Positions 1 through 6,841 are shown, counted from the stretch's first letter. The stretch: 9,656 nucleotides of DNA from UBA11373 sp046714175 (GCA_046714175.1 JBKKBI010000016.1:1-9656); one strand, 5' to 3'. Notes: generated from the sequence alone by a model not told the origin. Numbers and translations: made by a program.

Positions 1-3000
1 AACCCAGCCCACACCACCAATCCCAGCGCCAGGTATCCGATGGAGACCGAGCGCCAACGGATCGACGCGGCAGCCACGAGCATGGCTGACCCGATGACCA
101 CCCGGGGGAAGTCGTTGGTCCCCGCGGAGCCGGCGGCGGCCAGTGCGCACACAGCCACCCACGACGCGGTGAGTCCGGGAAGTAGCGGTGCAAGCCAGTG
201 GCCCTCAGGTCGGCGCCGCTGCAGGGCGGCGGCGAGGAACACGAGAGCGGCGAACGGGAGCCAGGCCAGCGGTTCGACGAGCGGGTGGGTGGGGAGAAGG
301 TCGCCATAGGCAACGGCGAGCATCGCCACCACGAGCGGAGCGAAGGCACCGGTGTGGAGTGCCCATGCCAATCCGGCGTACACCGCAGCGCCGGCAAGTC
401 CAAAGAGGAGTAGCGGACCGCGATCGGCGATCGCGAACGACAGCGCAGCAGGGATAACCAACAGACCGAGACCGAGCGGAGGCAGGCCCCACAGCGCTGG
501 GTTCTTGCCGTCGGCGGCGGGGACCCCTCGGGCGCGTCGAATCAGTGCGGCGCCAACCGCCACCAGCACCACACCGCCGATGAACAGGGGCTCCGGTAGA
601 TCGGTGCGTCCCACGCCCAACGAAACAGCGGTGAGCATCGCCGCCAGCAACCCCAGCGACCAGGCAGGGATCGACCGCAACGGTGAGCCGACCCGGATCG
701 CATCCCAGGCAAAGAAAGCAGCACCCGACCACGACGTGAACACCAGAACGCTCGACGACGGCGCCGCCACCACGACGGCCAGCACCGCCATCGACCCCGC
801 CAGGAACGTCAAGGTCCTTCGAGCGAACCCGGAGCGCAGCAAGGTGGTCAGCACCGCGTACACCCAGGCAACCGCAGTCACCACAAACCCGGCGCGCGGC
901 CGCGCCACCGCAAACCAGTCGAACTCGCGGGCAACCGTCACCGCAACCGCCGGCAGGGTGAGCGCGCCGACGATCGTGTGGGCCACCGCCGACACGGGTG
1001 GGGGCAGCACTGCGCCGAAGGAACCCCTCCCGCGATCGACTGCGGCGGCGATACCGAGGTGGGTGAGGGAGATGCCGGCAACGCCGATCAGCAGCCCGGT
1101 ACGCGACGGGGCGCCGACGATCGGACCGAGATACACCAGCAGGTGGCCGAGCAGATCGGCCTCGCGTCCGATTGTGTCGGTGCGCAGCAGCGCAAGGCCG
1201 AACAGCACCGTGCCGGCGATTGCCGAAGTCGTCGCATCGATGACCGAACCCGGCACGTCGAGTACCCGCAGGACCAACGCGACGCCCGGAACGACGGTTG
1301 CGACCAACAGCGGAAGGCGCACCAGCCAGTGGATGTTTGCGACCAGCATCACCAGACCGGCGGCGAGCAAGTGGCGCCCAACCGTGGGACGATCGACCGC
1401 AGCGAGGTCGAACTGGCGCGCCAGCACCATCGCCACCCCGGCCGCGGCAAACGCGACGGCCAGCCCCGACGCCTGACGCATTGCCACCAACCGGGCGGGT
1501 ACGAAACGGGCGGCGGCGAGAAGCAGTCCACCTGCGAGCACGGTCGCTGAGCGCGCTGCTGGCGATACCAGGTAGGCCGCTTCGCCGACCACGACCGCGA
1601 ACAGGGCCGCCAACGCCATGGCGCGCGGCCGCGGTGGTTCGGGGTATGGCGCGATCGTCTCCACGACGTGGCGCCACCCCGACCAGACCTCGGCGGCGGC
1701 AAGGGCCGCCAAGCCCAGGGCGAAGCCGATCAGGCCCGCAAGCGGCTCCACCAGGGAGGCGAGCAGCCCGAGGGCGCCGGCCACCCGGAACGCGAGGACC
1801 ACCGGGCCGGTCCGCACTCCCAGGCGGGCGATCAGTACAAGCACGCCCGCGGCATAGACGGCAAAGCCGAGACCCAGCCAGCCGGCGGTCACGCCGAGTG
1901 CTGCGGTCCCGAGCCAAGCGACGGCGCCGCCGCTGACGGCGACCACGAGCAGGGCGGTCCCCAACCAGCGACGCAGCCCCGCGCCCAGGACGTCCCACGC
2001 GAATCCACAGCCGCGTAACAGGAACGCGACGAGTCCCGTGGCCGCCAGGATCGCAGTCGGAGCGCCGGAGACATCGGCGTCGCCGCGAACCGCGGGAGTC
2101 GCAGCAAAAGCCAACGCGACCAGCGCCACGACTGGCAGCGCCACCAGCGTGGTGCGGACCACCGCCCCGGCGATCCGGCCACGCCGGTGCATGAGTCGCA
2201 GTCCGATGACAGTCGCGGCCATTCCAACGAGCACCGCCACCATCTGCTCCCATGCGATGCCGTCGCTGGTGAACTGGTCGAACGAGGTGATCCCGTGGCC
2301 ACCCAGAAGCGACACTCCGTCCTCGAGGAACAACCCGAGCGCTCCGGCGGCGAGGTAGATCGCGGGCGCCACCAGGTAGGCGTACATTGCGGCGCGGCGG
2401 GCGGCCAGCCCGTAGAGCACCGCGCACACCACGCCTACACCGGCGTATCCGAACCATCGCGTCGGCCCGTTGAGGTCGGGAACGCCCCAGGGAGCGCCAT
2501 CCTGAAACAACGTGGCCAACATGACCGCAGCCATGAGCGCGGCGACAAACCCGATCGCGTTGGCGGTAAACGGCACTCCGGTGCGGCTGCGGAGGAACCA
2601 CGCCATCGCGAACAGCAGCGCCGGTATCCCCGCAGCAACCAGCGGTCGCCATGGCGCCCAGTTGGATCCCGCCACGAGGTCTCGGTAGAAACCGAGACCG
2701 AAGAATGCCGCCAGGACGAGGATCAGCAAGAGCGCGCCGAGGTACACCATCGTGTGAATGGCGACGTCGGCGGAGAAGGCCTTCCATCGACCCCGGAGGC
2801 CGGCACCGACACGCTTGAGTCCGATCGCCAGCGGTGAAGGGACACGGTCGCGGTTGCCCCGTTTCTCCCACCACTTGGGTGGCGGTGGCCGGGCGGGGAC
2901 CGAGACCCGCGGCCGGGTGGTCGCGGCCGCGGATCGTGCCGGCTGAGGTGGCGGGCGAGGCTGCGGTCGGACCGCTGCGGCCGGGGTGGGGGTTGCGGTC

Positions 3001-3350
3001 ACGAGGCGTGGTGCTGCCTCGCTGGGCCGGGGCTTTGCCCCCAGCGTCTGTCGGTGATGATGTGCCAGGAGGGCGCTGGCCGTCGCCCGATCGATCACGC
3101 CAGCAGCGGCCGCGGACCTGATGAAGTCGGGGATCGGCCGCGCCGCGGAGTCGGACTCCGGTGGCTCGACTGCGGATGGCCCCTTCGACTGCAGCGGCTC
3201 TGCGCTGGGAGGAGTGGCGCGGGTCACCGTCGCTATGGCGAACCCGACGACCGCTCCCATCACCACGGGTCCGGCATCATCGGCACCCATGGCACCACCG
3301 ACTATGGCACCCACAGCCCCCCCGAAGACGGCAGCCGTTACACCGCGCAC
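1..3350 (-). CDS. Giant polytopic membrane protein, C-terminus beyond the window
   Basis: I translated this frame by hand from the GTG at 3350 to the window edge and found no stop, giving 1116 residues, still open. The GTG follows AGGGG; an in-frame ATG at 3290 is the alternative start. I prefer GTG because it completes a glycine zipper (Gly10, 14, 18, 22) and a second Gly32/Gly36 helix, forming a membrane hairpin at residues 4-43. Residues 44-157 are soluble and Pro/Ala-rich, with a short helix around 73-99 (IPDFIRSAAAAGVIDRAT) resembling the 'aGxIxxxxaxxLL' segment of DUF2157-type membrane proteins. A basic stretch (158-197, starting PKWWEKRGNRDR) leads into the first main helix (198-217). 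From there to the edge hydrophobic helices alternate with short loops, probably more than 20. The closest architecture I know is the large actinobacterial SCO7613-type membrane proteins; this is a weak inference. No catalytic motif is visible and function is unknown. Confidence 0.85.
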   Translation of the reverse strand, partial: MRGVTAAVFGGAVGAIVGGAMGADDAGPVVMGAVVGFAIATVTRATPPSAEPLQSKGPSAVEPPESDSAARPIPDFIRSAAAAGVIDRATASALLAHHHRQTLGAKPRPSEAAPRLVTATPTPAAAVRPQPRPPPQPARSAAATTRPRVSVPARPPPPKWWEKRGNRDRVPSPLAIGLKRVGAGLRGRWKAFSADVAIHTMVYLGALLLILVLAAFFGLGFYRDLVAGSNWAPWRPLVAAGIPALLFAMAWFLRSRTGVPFTANAIGFVAALMAAVMLATLFQDGAPWGVPDLNGPTRWFGYAGVGVVCAVLYGLAARRAAMYAYLVAPAIYLAAGALGLFLEDGVSLLGGHGITSFDQFTSDGIAWEQMVAVLVGMAATVIGLRLMHRRGRIAGAVVRTTLVALPVVALVALAFAATPAVRGDADVSGAPTAILAATGLVAFLLRGCGFAWDVLGAGLRRWLGTALLVVAVSGGAVAWLGTAALGVTAGWLGLGFAVYAAGVLVLIARLGVRTGPVVLAFRVAGALGLLASLVEPLAGLIGFALGLAALAAAEVWSGWRHVVETIAPYPEPPRPRAMALAALFAVVVGEAAYLVSPAARSATVLAGGLLLAAARFVPARLVAMRQASGLAVAFAAAGVAMVLARQFDLAAVDRPTVGRHLLAAGLVMLVANIHWLVRLPLLVATVVPGVALVLRVLDVPGSVIDATTSAIAGTVLFGLALLRTDTIGREADLLGHLLVYLGPIVGAPSRTGLLIGVAGISLTHLGIAAAVDRGRGSFGAVLPPPVSAVAHTIVGALTLPAVAVTVAREFDWFAVARPRAGFVVTAVAWVYAVLTTLLRSGFARRTLTFLAGSMAVLAVVVAAPSSSVLVFTSWSGAAFFAWDAIRVGSPLRSIPAWSLGLLAAMLTAVSLGVGRTDLPEPLFIGGVVLVAVGAALIRRARGVPAADGKNPALWGLPPLGLGLLVIPAALSFAIADRGPLLLFGLAGAAVYAGLAWALHTGAFAPLVVAMLAVAYGDLLPTHPLVEPLAWLPFAALVFLAAALQRRRPEGHWLAPLLPGLTASWVAVCALAAAGSAGTNDFPRVVIGSAMLVAAASIRWRSVSIGYLALGLVVWAG

Positions 3351-3362
3351 ATCACCCCTGCT

Positions 3363-3541
3363 TTAAGCGAGCCAGCATTGCACCGGCAACCGGAGGCCGC
3401 AAGGGGGAGAAACAACAGGGCCGCTTGCGGCGACATTCCCCCCTCCCCCCTCCGGGGTACTCCCCCCTTCGGGGGGAGAAACAAGAGACCCTCCGGGGGA
3501 GAAACAAAGAGACCCCTTCGCGGGGAGCAACAAGAGCGGAC
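3363..3541 (-). repeat. Tandem hairpin plus T-rich units in the DUF937-membrane gene spacer
   Basis: The core GGGGAGAAACAA recurs with small changes on the plus strand at about 3403-3416, 3471-3486, 3495-3509 and 3522-3535. Read on the minus strand, most copies are a G/C hairpin followed by a tail such as TCTCTTTGTTTCT. The clearest stems are CCCC/GGGG at 3513-3525, CTCCCCCC/GGGGGGAG at 3460-3478 and the CCGCTTGCGG palindrome at 3421-3430. GCCGCAAG at 3396-3403 can also pair with CTTGCGGC at 3424-3431. The array lies directly downstream of the DUF937 stop codon and upstream of the giant membrane protein, so its simplest role is termination or attenuation between the two. I see no gene in this spacer. 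Confidence 0.7.
3513..3525 (-). terminator. Probable terminator of the DUF937 gene
   Basis: Sixteen bases past the DUF937 stop codon the minus strand forms a CCCC/GGGG stem around a GCGAA loop, followed by TCTCTTTGTTTCT. This is the hairpin plus T-rich layout of an intrinsic terminator. The stem is short (4 bp), and similar units follow downstream that may act together with it. Confidence 0.45.
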
Positions 3542-4147
3542 TTAGCGCTTCTTTTTGAAGAGGCCTCCGAGGGAACCGAGGATGTCGCCCAGGCCACCAC
3601 CGCTTTCGGTGGCTGCAGGGGCGCCGCCGAGCATGTCGAGGATCGAGCCGAGGACGTCGTTCTTGTCCTTCTTCCGCGCCGACCGGGTCTCCTTGTTCAG
3701 GGTCGTGGCCACGTCCTCGGCGTCGAGTTTCTTGTCCCGCTTCAGCTTGCCGAGGACGCCCATCACCAACGGAGCGATCGTGATGAGCAGCGGAAGTATC
3801 TTGTCCAGAGACAAGCCGGATTTCTTGGCGATCGTCGAGGCGACCTGGGGTTGCGCGCCGCCGAGGATGTGGCCGAGGATGGCCGCTCCGTCGCCGGCGC
3901 CGCCGAAGCTGTTGAGCAGACCACCGAGGTTGCTGAAAATGCTGCCGTCGTGATCGCGGGCCAGCGCGTGGTCGATCGCCTGGGCTCCGCCGGGCTTGGA
4001 GGCGTTGACCGCCAGGGCGCTGGTGAGGACTGCCACCGCGGTGGTTACGGCGCTTTTCGCGCCTTTCTTATCCACACCCAGGTTTGCGGCGATGGTGGCC
4101 AGGCCACCGCTTCCCAGCTGCCTAAGAATCGTGCTTGCCACACTCAT
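3542..4147 (-). CDS. DUF937 (YidB-like) domain protein
   Basis: This encodes 201 residues from the ATG at 4147. AAGGAG lies 7 bases upstream at 4155-4160, so I reject a longer in-frame extension to 4234, whose extra residues are Arg/Pro-rich and not family-like. Residues about 8-132 match the DUF937 pattern: an N-terminal 'LGxxxKKGAKSAVTTA' helix, HDGSI at 66-70, DGAAILGHILGG at 86-97, and 'LLITIAPLVMGVLGKL' near 120-135. The family's biochemical role is unknown. The C-terminal 70 residues are charged, then glycine-rich with a repeated amphipathic motif (DVLGSILDMLGG and GLGDILGSLGG), ending in FKKKR. No signal peptide is visible. The gene diverges from the small plus-strand membrane protein at 4256 and is followed by the hairpin array. 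Confidence 0.85.
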   Translation of the reverse strand: MSVASTILRQLGSGGLATIAANLGVDKKGAKSAVTTAVAVLTSALAVNASKPGGAQAIDHALARDHDGSIFSNLGGLLNSFGGAGDGAAILGHILGGAQPQVASTIAKKSGLSLDKILPLLITIAPLVMGVLGKLKRDKKLDAEDVATTLNKETRSARKKDKNDVLGSILDMLGGAPAATESGGGLGDILGSLGGLFKKKR

Positions 4148-4219
4148 CCGGGGACTCCTTGGAGATTGAGGGAGCAACGGTAGCCCCCAAGAATGCCGAC
4201 GCGGCACGGCCCGATCGCG

Positions 4220-4225
4220 TAATCT
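4220..4225 (+). promoter_or_regulatory. Candidate -10 box for the small membrane protein genes
   Basis: TAATCT fits the actinobacterial TANNNT -10 pattern and lies 30 bases before the ATG at 4256, within the 108-bp divergent spacer shared with the DUF937 gene. No convincing -35 box is visible. Confidence 0.25.
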
Positions 4226-4255
4226 GAGTCTCAACCGACCGGGGAGGAACCGGAG

Positions 4256-4408
4256 ATGAAGTTCAGTCCGCTGTGGAAGTTGATTCTCGGGATCTGGCTG
4301 GTGCTCTTGGGCGTGATCTGGATGGGATGGCTGGAGTTCGACAACTCGACCGACGTCCTCGCGATCGGTGCGATCATCACCGGCGTTCTCGTACTGATCG
4401 ACAAGTAA
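4256..4408 (+). CDS. Small two-helix membrane protein A (50 aa)
   Basis: This short gene has a strong GGGGAGGAA ribosome-binding region at 4241-4249 plus CGGAG directly before the ATG. The product is 50 residues: a short cationic start (MKFSPLWK), a hydrophobic helix at about 9-26, a loop containing EFDNSTD at about 27-33, and a second helix at about 34-48 ending LVLIDK. It would be an integral membrane hairpin with both ends on the same face. The neighbouring gene at 4514 is a clear paralogue, sharing LGI, a GW after the first helix, a D-x-x-A-I turn and the ending TGxLVLI. I recognise no named family. Its size makes it easy to miss in automatic annotation. Codon use resembles that of neighbouring genes. 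Confidence 0.7.
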   Translation: MKFSPLWKLILGIWLVLLGVIWMGWLEFDNSTDVLAIGAIITGVLVLIDK

Positions 4409-4419
4409 CTACCAACCGA

Positions 4420-4453
4420 GTCACGGGGCGGTCCTCTGGGGCCGCCCCGTGAC
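4420..4453. terminator. 12-bp perfect hairpin between the two small membrane protein genes
   Basis: GTCACGGGGCGG at 4420-4431 pairs perfectly with CCGCCCCGTGAC at 4442-4453 around a 10-base loop, 11 bases after the stop codon of the first small gene. There is no T-tract on either side. Such hairpins without a U-tail are common as terminators in high-GC actinobacteria. It would separate transcription of the two small paralogues or stabilise a processed transcript. Confidence 0.6.
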
Positions 4454-4513
4454 GCGTCCAGTATCACCCGACGAATCCCCGTAGAGTTTCCTGCAACCTA
4501 GGTAGGAGAGATC

Positions 4514-4663
4514 ATGGCGTGGAGAAGCAAGTTATGGCCGCTCCTGCTCGGGATCCTGCTGATCATCTATGGGATCACTCATCTGGGATGGATCTCGATC
4601 GGCGGTGACATCATCGCCATCCTCGAGATCGTGACCGGGATCCTCGTCTTGATCAACAGGTAA
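4514..4663 (+). CDS. Small two-helix membrane protein B (49 aa), paralogue of A
   Basis: The ATG at 4514 is preceded by TAGGAGAG, with AGGAG about 5 bases upstream. The product starts MAWRSKLW, has a hydrophobic helix at about 9-20, a short loop around GWISIGGD (25-32), and a second helix at about 33-47 ending LVLINR. Aligned by eye with the protein at 4256 over about 43 positions, roughly 20 are identical, including Leu-Trp at the start of helix one, LGI, GW, the Asp at the second-helix cap, AI and TGxLVLI. This points to tandem duplication. The gene ends 33 bases before the convergent nucleotidyltransferase-like gene. Function is unknown; small hairpin membrane proteins often regulate or stabilise a larger membrane complex, but nothing here identifies a partner. 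Confidence 0.7.
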   Translation: MAWRSKLWPLLLGILLIIYGITHLGWISIGGDIIAILEIVTGILVLINR

Positions 4664-4696
4664 CCGCGCGCAAACCAACCCTCTGCGGGGCAGGCG

Positions 4697-5998
4697 CTAC
4701 TTAGTGACTGACGCCATGTAGTCGCGCAGTTCGGGAAGCGCGTTCATCTTCTCGTAGAAGAAGTTGTTCACCAGGTTGAGCAGCCGGTCCCGGGCCGCCT
4801 CCACCACCTGCTCGTCGACTCCCCCCTCGGCGGTAATGCCGTCGCGCACCTCAAGCAGCTGCGACACCAGCTCCTTTTCCACCACTCCCTCCAGGGTGTG
4901 CACCACCTCGAGGATCGCCGTATCCGCCTGGCCGATCACTGTGGCGATGTCGACCTCGGACCCGGGACCGGACGCCTCCTCGATGGAACGCACCAGGGCG
5001 TAGAGCTGATAGAGCACCGTCGCCGGCTCGTCGAACAGCTCGCGCAGGAACGCCGCCTCCAGATAGTGGCCGTCGATGCGGAACACGTTGTACATCCGCT
5101 TGGCCGCCTTGCCGTAGTTCGGGTGGCCGGCATCGAGGTACTTCTTCACCTCACCCTTGAGCTGCTCGACGTAGTTGTCGAGCGCGTCAGACGACACGTG
5201 CTGCGCCAGCTTGGAAAAGAGCGGCACGGACGCCGAGTCCAGGTACACCTCCTGGAAGTAGGGGTCGAGGAACCCGTCGAGTGGGGTGATCGACCCGTCC
5301 GGGGCCTCCCAGGTGACGTCGAGCATGTTGGAGGCGTTCACCACCTCCTTGCGCACCGGGTCGGCCACGATCCAGTCGAGCTTGCACCAACCGGGGTTGG
5401 AGGCCACGGAATCCCAGGTCACGGTCACCGGCTTGCCATCGGGGCTCTTGCCGTCGATCTTGCCGGCCACCACTTGATCCGCGCTCCAGGCGATCGGGCT
5501 ACCCGCCTTGATGGTGGCATCGCCGATCATGATGTCGGCGGGGAACTCGCCGAACTTGGCCTCGATGAAGTTGTAGGTAGGCCCGTCGAGGGTGGCCATC
5601 ACCTTGGCTCGCAGCACCCGGGCGATGACCTTGCAGGCGTCCTCCCGGGTGGGAGCGATGATGTTGACCCGCTCGAAGAAGTCGGCGTCGCCGGGATGGG
5701 TCTGGATCTTGTTCTGCGCCGCCGAACCCGAGAGCGAAAGTGCGGTCTCCACCACCCCGGGCTCGTCGGGGATCTCCACCAGGGCGCCGACGGTACGGAA
5801 GTGGGCCAGGTCGTCGGTGGAGAAGTCGAGCATCGCCACCCGGTGGCCGAACACCCCGGTGCGGTGATCGAGGGTGATCTCCTCCTTGCCGGCGTGCTCC
5901 ACCGCCTGCAGCCATTTCTCGGCGTCCTTCTGGTCGAGTTCGAGACCAGCGCGTGCCGCGCTGTCGAGGATCTTCTGCAGTTCGGGGGAGGTGCTCAT
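4697..5998 (-). CDS. Putative Pol beta-type nucleotidyltransferase, uncharacterised
   Basis: This encodes 433 residues with balanced composition, no signal peptide and no membrane segment, so it is probably cytosolic. Residues 87-109 carry a hydrophobic strand, Gly91-Ser92, eleven residues, then GDADFFE with Asp104 and Asp106. That fits the Pol beta superfamily pattern hG[GS] followed at 9-13 residues by [DE]h[DE]h. A later strand, WCKLDWIVAD (204-213), offers Asp208 as the third metal ligand. The C-terminal half (about 243-433) is mostly helical; its most conserved-looking part is NYGKAAKRMYNVFR (294-307) followed by EAAFLRELFDEP (314-325). This could be the helical domain that follows the catalytic core in many nucleotidyltransferases. 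Substrate is unknown. The start has no ribosome-binding site but is preceded by a leaderless-type -10 box. The superfamily assignment is inferred from motifs alone. Confidence 0.75.
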   Translation of the reverse strand: MSTSPELQKILDSAARAGLELDQKDAEKWLQAVEHAGKEEITLDHRTGVFGHRVAMLDFSTDDLAHFRTVGALVEIPDEPGVVETALSLSGSAAQNKIQTHPGDADFFERVNIIAPTREDACKVIARVLRAKVMATLDGPTYNFIEAKFGEFPADIMIGDATIKAGSPIAWSADQVVAGKIDGKSPDGKPVTVTWDSVASNPGWCKLDWIVADPVRKEVVNASNMLDVTWEAPDGSITPLDGFLDPYFQEVYLDSASVPLFSKLAQHVSSDALDNYVEQLKGEVKKYLDAGHPNYGKAAKRMYNVFRIDGHYLEAAFLRELFDEPATVLYQLYALVRSIEEASGPGSEVDIATVIGQADTAILEVVHTLEGVVEKELVSQLLEVRDGITAEGGVDEQVVEAARDRLLNLVNNFFYEKMNALPELRDYMASVTK

Positions 5999-6020
5999 GG
6001 GGGGAGGTTACGCAGTAACC
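5999..6020 (-). promoter_or_regulatory. Leaderless-type promoter and palindrome before the nucleotidyltransferase-like gene
   Basis: On the minus strand the gene start reads TAACCT, six C residues, ATG. TAACCT (6005-6010) fits the TANNNT -10 box, and its spacing would place transcription at the start codon. No Shine-Dalgarno sequence exists; the bases before the ATG are all pyrimidines. The -10 box sits inside a perfect 6-bp palindrome with a 3-base centre, GGTTAC-GCA-GTAACC (6006-6020), which could be an operator. No -35 box is obvious. Confidence 0.45.
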
Positions 6021-6072
6021 GGGAGCTGTGGAGCGGGCGAGCCTGCTCACCCTTAAGCGGGACGGGGGTGGG

Positions 6073-6735
6073 CTAACGGGTCCGGGTCTTCTGGGCGGCG
6101 GCGGCTGTGGCCGGCTCGCGGTGGCCGCGGGGGGCTTCATAGGGAAGGCGGGACGAGGCGAGGATGAAATGGGTCGCGATCACGCTGAGTGAGATCACCT
6201 CGGGCCAGAAGATCTCCTTGCCGCTGGCATAGAAGGTGGCCACGGCTCCGGCTATGGCGAGGCCGACGAGAGGGCGCGCCAGTTTCCGCATGCCGTGGGA
6301 GCGCCACATCACGATGAAGTTTCCCGCGAACGACACGACGGCGAACCCCCGGTGCAACCACGTGAAGTCGTCGTGATTGAAGATGACCACACCCAACATG
6401 GCGATGCCGAGGATCGCGTTGTAAAAGTGAGCCTGCTTGATGACCCCGTTGACCAGGAACAACATCCCGGCGATGGTCAGCGGGACATAGAAGGCGACGC
6501 TGTGCGTCATGTCGTAATAGGCGCTCACGCTCTCGCGGAAGGTGCGGGAGTCGGCCAACCACATGATGAATGGGCTGGTGGCGCAGAGGCCCGCCAGCCA
6601 CCGTTCCAGCGTGGCAAATCGCCTTACCGGGTCGAACACCTTGCCAATTGCCTTGGCCGGCGCCGATCGAGCCACACGCCTGGAGGCCCTGGCGACAGCG
6701 CGACCGGCAGCGGCGGCTACTTGGCTCGGGTTCAC
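6073..6735 (-). CDS. Six-helix integral membrane protein of unknown function
   Basis: A GTG start at 6735 has GGAG four bases upstream; no ATG is available before residue 58. The 220-residue product has an Arg/Ala-rich amphipathic N-terminus (1-40) and six hydrophobic segments at about 43-60, 78-98, 104-120, 128-146, 154-170 and 176-194. The tail is charged and Ala-rich. The loop after helix one contains RESVSAYYD, and the start of helix four has HDDFTWLHRGFA. A Ser-Ala-Tyr-Tyr loop and a His at the head of a later helix recall a group of uncharacterised bacterial membrane proteins with a 'SISAYY' motif, but I cannot confirm this. The loop His121, Asp122, Asp123 and His128 could bind metal or protons. 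The gene lies 165 bp downstream of prs and 74 bp before the nucleotidyltransferase-like gene. Confidence 0.8.
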   Translation of the reverse strand: MNPSQVAAAAGRAVARASRRVARSAPAKAIGKVFDPVRRFATLERWLAGLCATSPFIMWLADSRTFRESVSAYYDMTHSVAFYVPLTIAGMLFLVNGVIKQAHFYNAILGIAMLGVVIFNHDDFTWLHRGFAVVSFAGNFIVMWRSHGMRKLARPLVGLAIAGAVATFYASGKEIFWPEVISLSVIATHFILASSRLPYEAPRGHREPATAAAAQKTRTR

Positions 6736-6762
6736 CGATCTCCGGACCTCGACGACTCCGTG

Positions 6763-6768
6763 AGATTA
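6763..6768 (-). promoter_or_regulatory. Candidate -10 box for the six-helix membrane protein
   Basis: TAATCT on the minus strand lies 27 bases before the GTG start, between the prs terminator-like hairpins and the gene. It matches TANNNT and has the same sequence as the box proposed at 4220. No clear -35 element is seen at 17-18 bases. Confidence 0.3.
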
Positions 6769-6819
6769 CGCGACGAGGCCGTCATTCCGACTTCAGCCAA
6801 TACCTCCCGGTCCGACTAA

Positions 6820-6841
6820 GGCCGTCGGCGGCGCGGCGGCC
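6820..6841 (-). terminator. Second GC hairpin in the prs downstream spacer
   Basis: On the minus strand GGCCG pairs with CGGCC, with two further pairs after one mismatch, followed by TTAGT. It lies about 60 bases after the prs stop and before the candidate promoter of the next gene, so it may back up the first hairpin. The stem is imperfect and much of this spacer is GC-rich, which lowers confidence. Confidence 0.3.

Noticed and set aside
352..1476. A 374-codon plus-strand open frame inside the giant membrane protein gene
   Set aside because: It is rich in Thr, Ala, Pro, Ser and Arg with no motif, and it lies antisense to well-defined transmembrane coding sequence.
205..2874. An 889-codon minus-strand open frame opposite in phase to the giant membrane protein
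   Set aside because: Its translation is dominated by Arg, Gly and Pro with no hydrophobic periodicity. The overlapping frame gives a coherent multi-helix protein, so this is a shadow of GC-rich coding sequence.
3396..3541. Possible CRISPR array from the repeated GGGGAGAAACAA units
   Set aside because: Units are short and unevenly spaced, the intervals are not spacer-like in size, and no cas gene is present.
4148..4234. N-terminal extension of the DUF937 protein
   Set aside because: The extension is Arg/Pro-rich, covers the shared divergent promoter region, and a good ribosome-binding site points to the ATG at 4147.
4231..4467. A 78-codon minus-strand open frame over the first small membrane protein gene
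   Set aside because: It is antisense to a gene with a strong ribosome-binding site, runs through the 12-bp hairpin, and shows no recognisable features.
4898..6076. A 392-codon plus-strand open frame antisense to the nucleotidyltransferase-like gene
   Set aside because: Its composition is typical of a complementary-strand shadow, and the minus-strand protein has clear motifs and structure-like composition.
4697..6735. A CBASS-like or toxin-antitoxin module formed by the nucleotidyltransferase-like gene and the six-helix membrane protein
   Set aside because: The genes are 74 bp apart with what looks like a separate promoter. The membrane protein does not resemble known CBASS effectors, and no ubiquitin-like, HORMA or HEPN partner is present.
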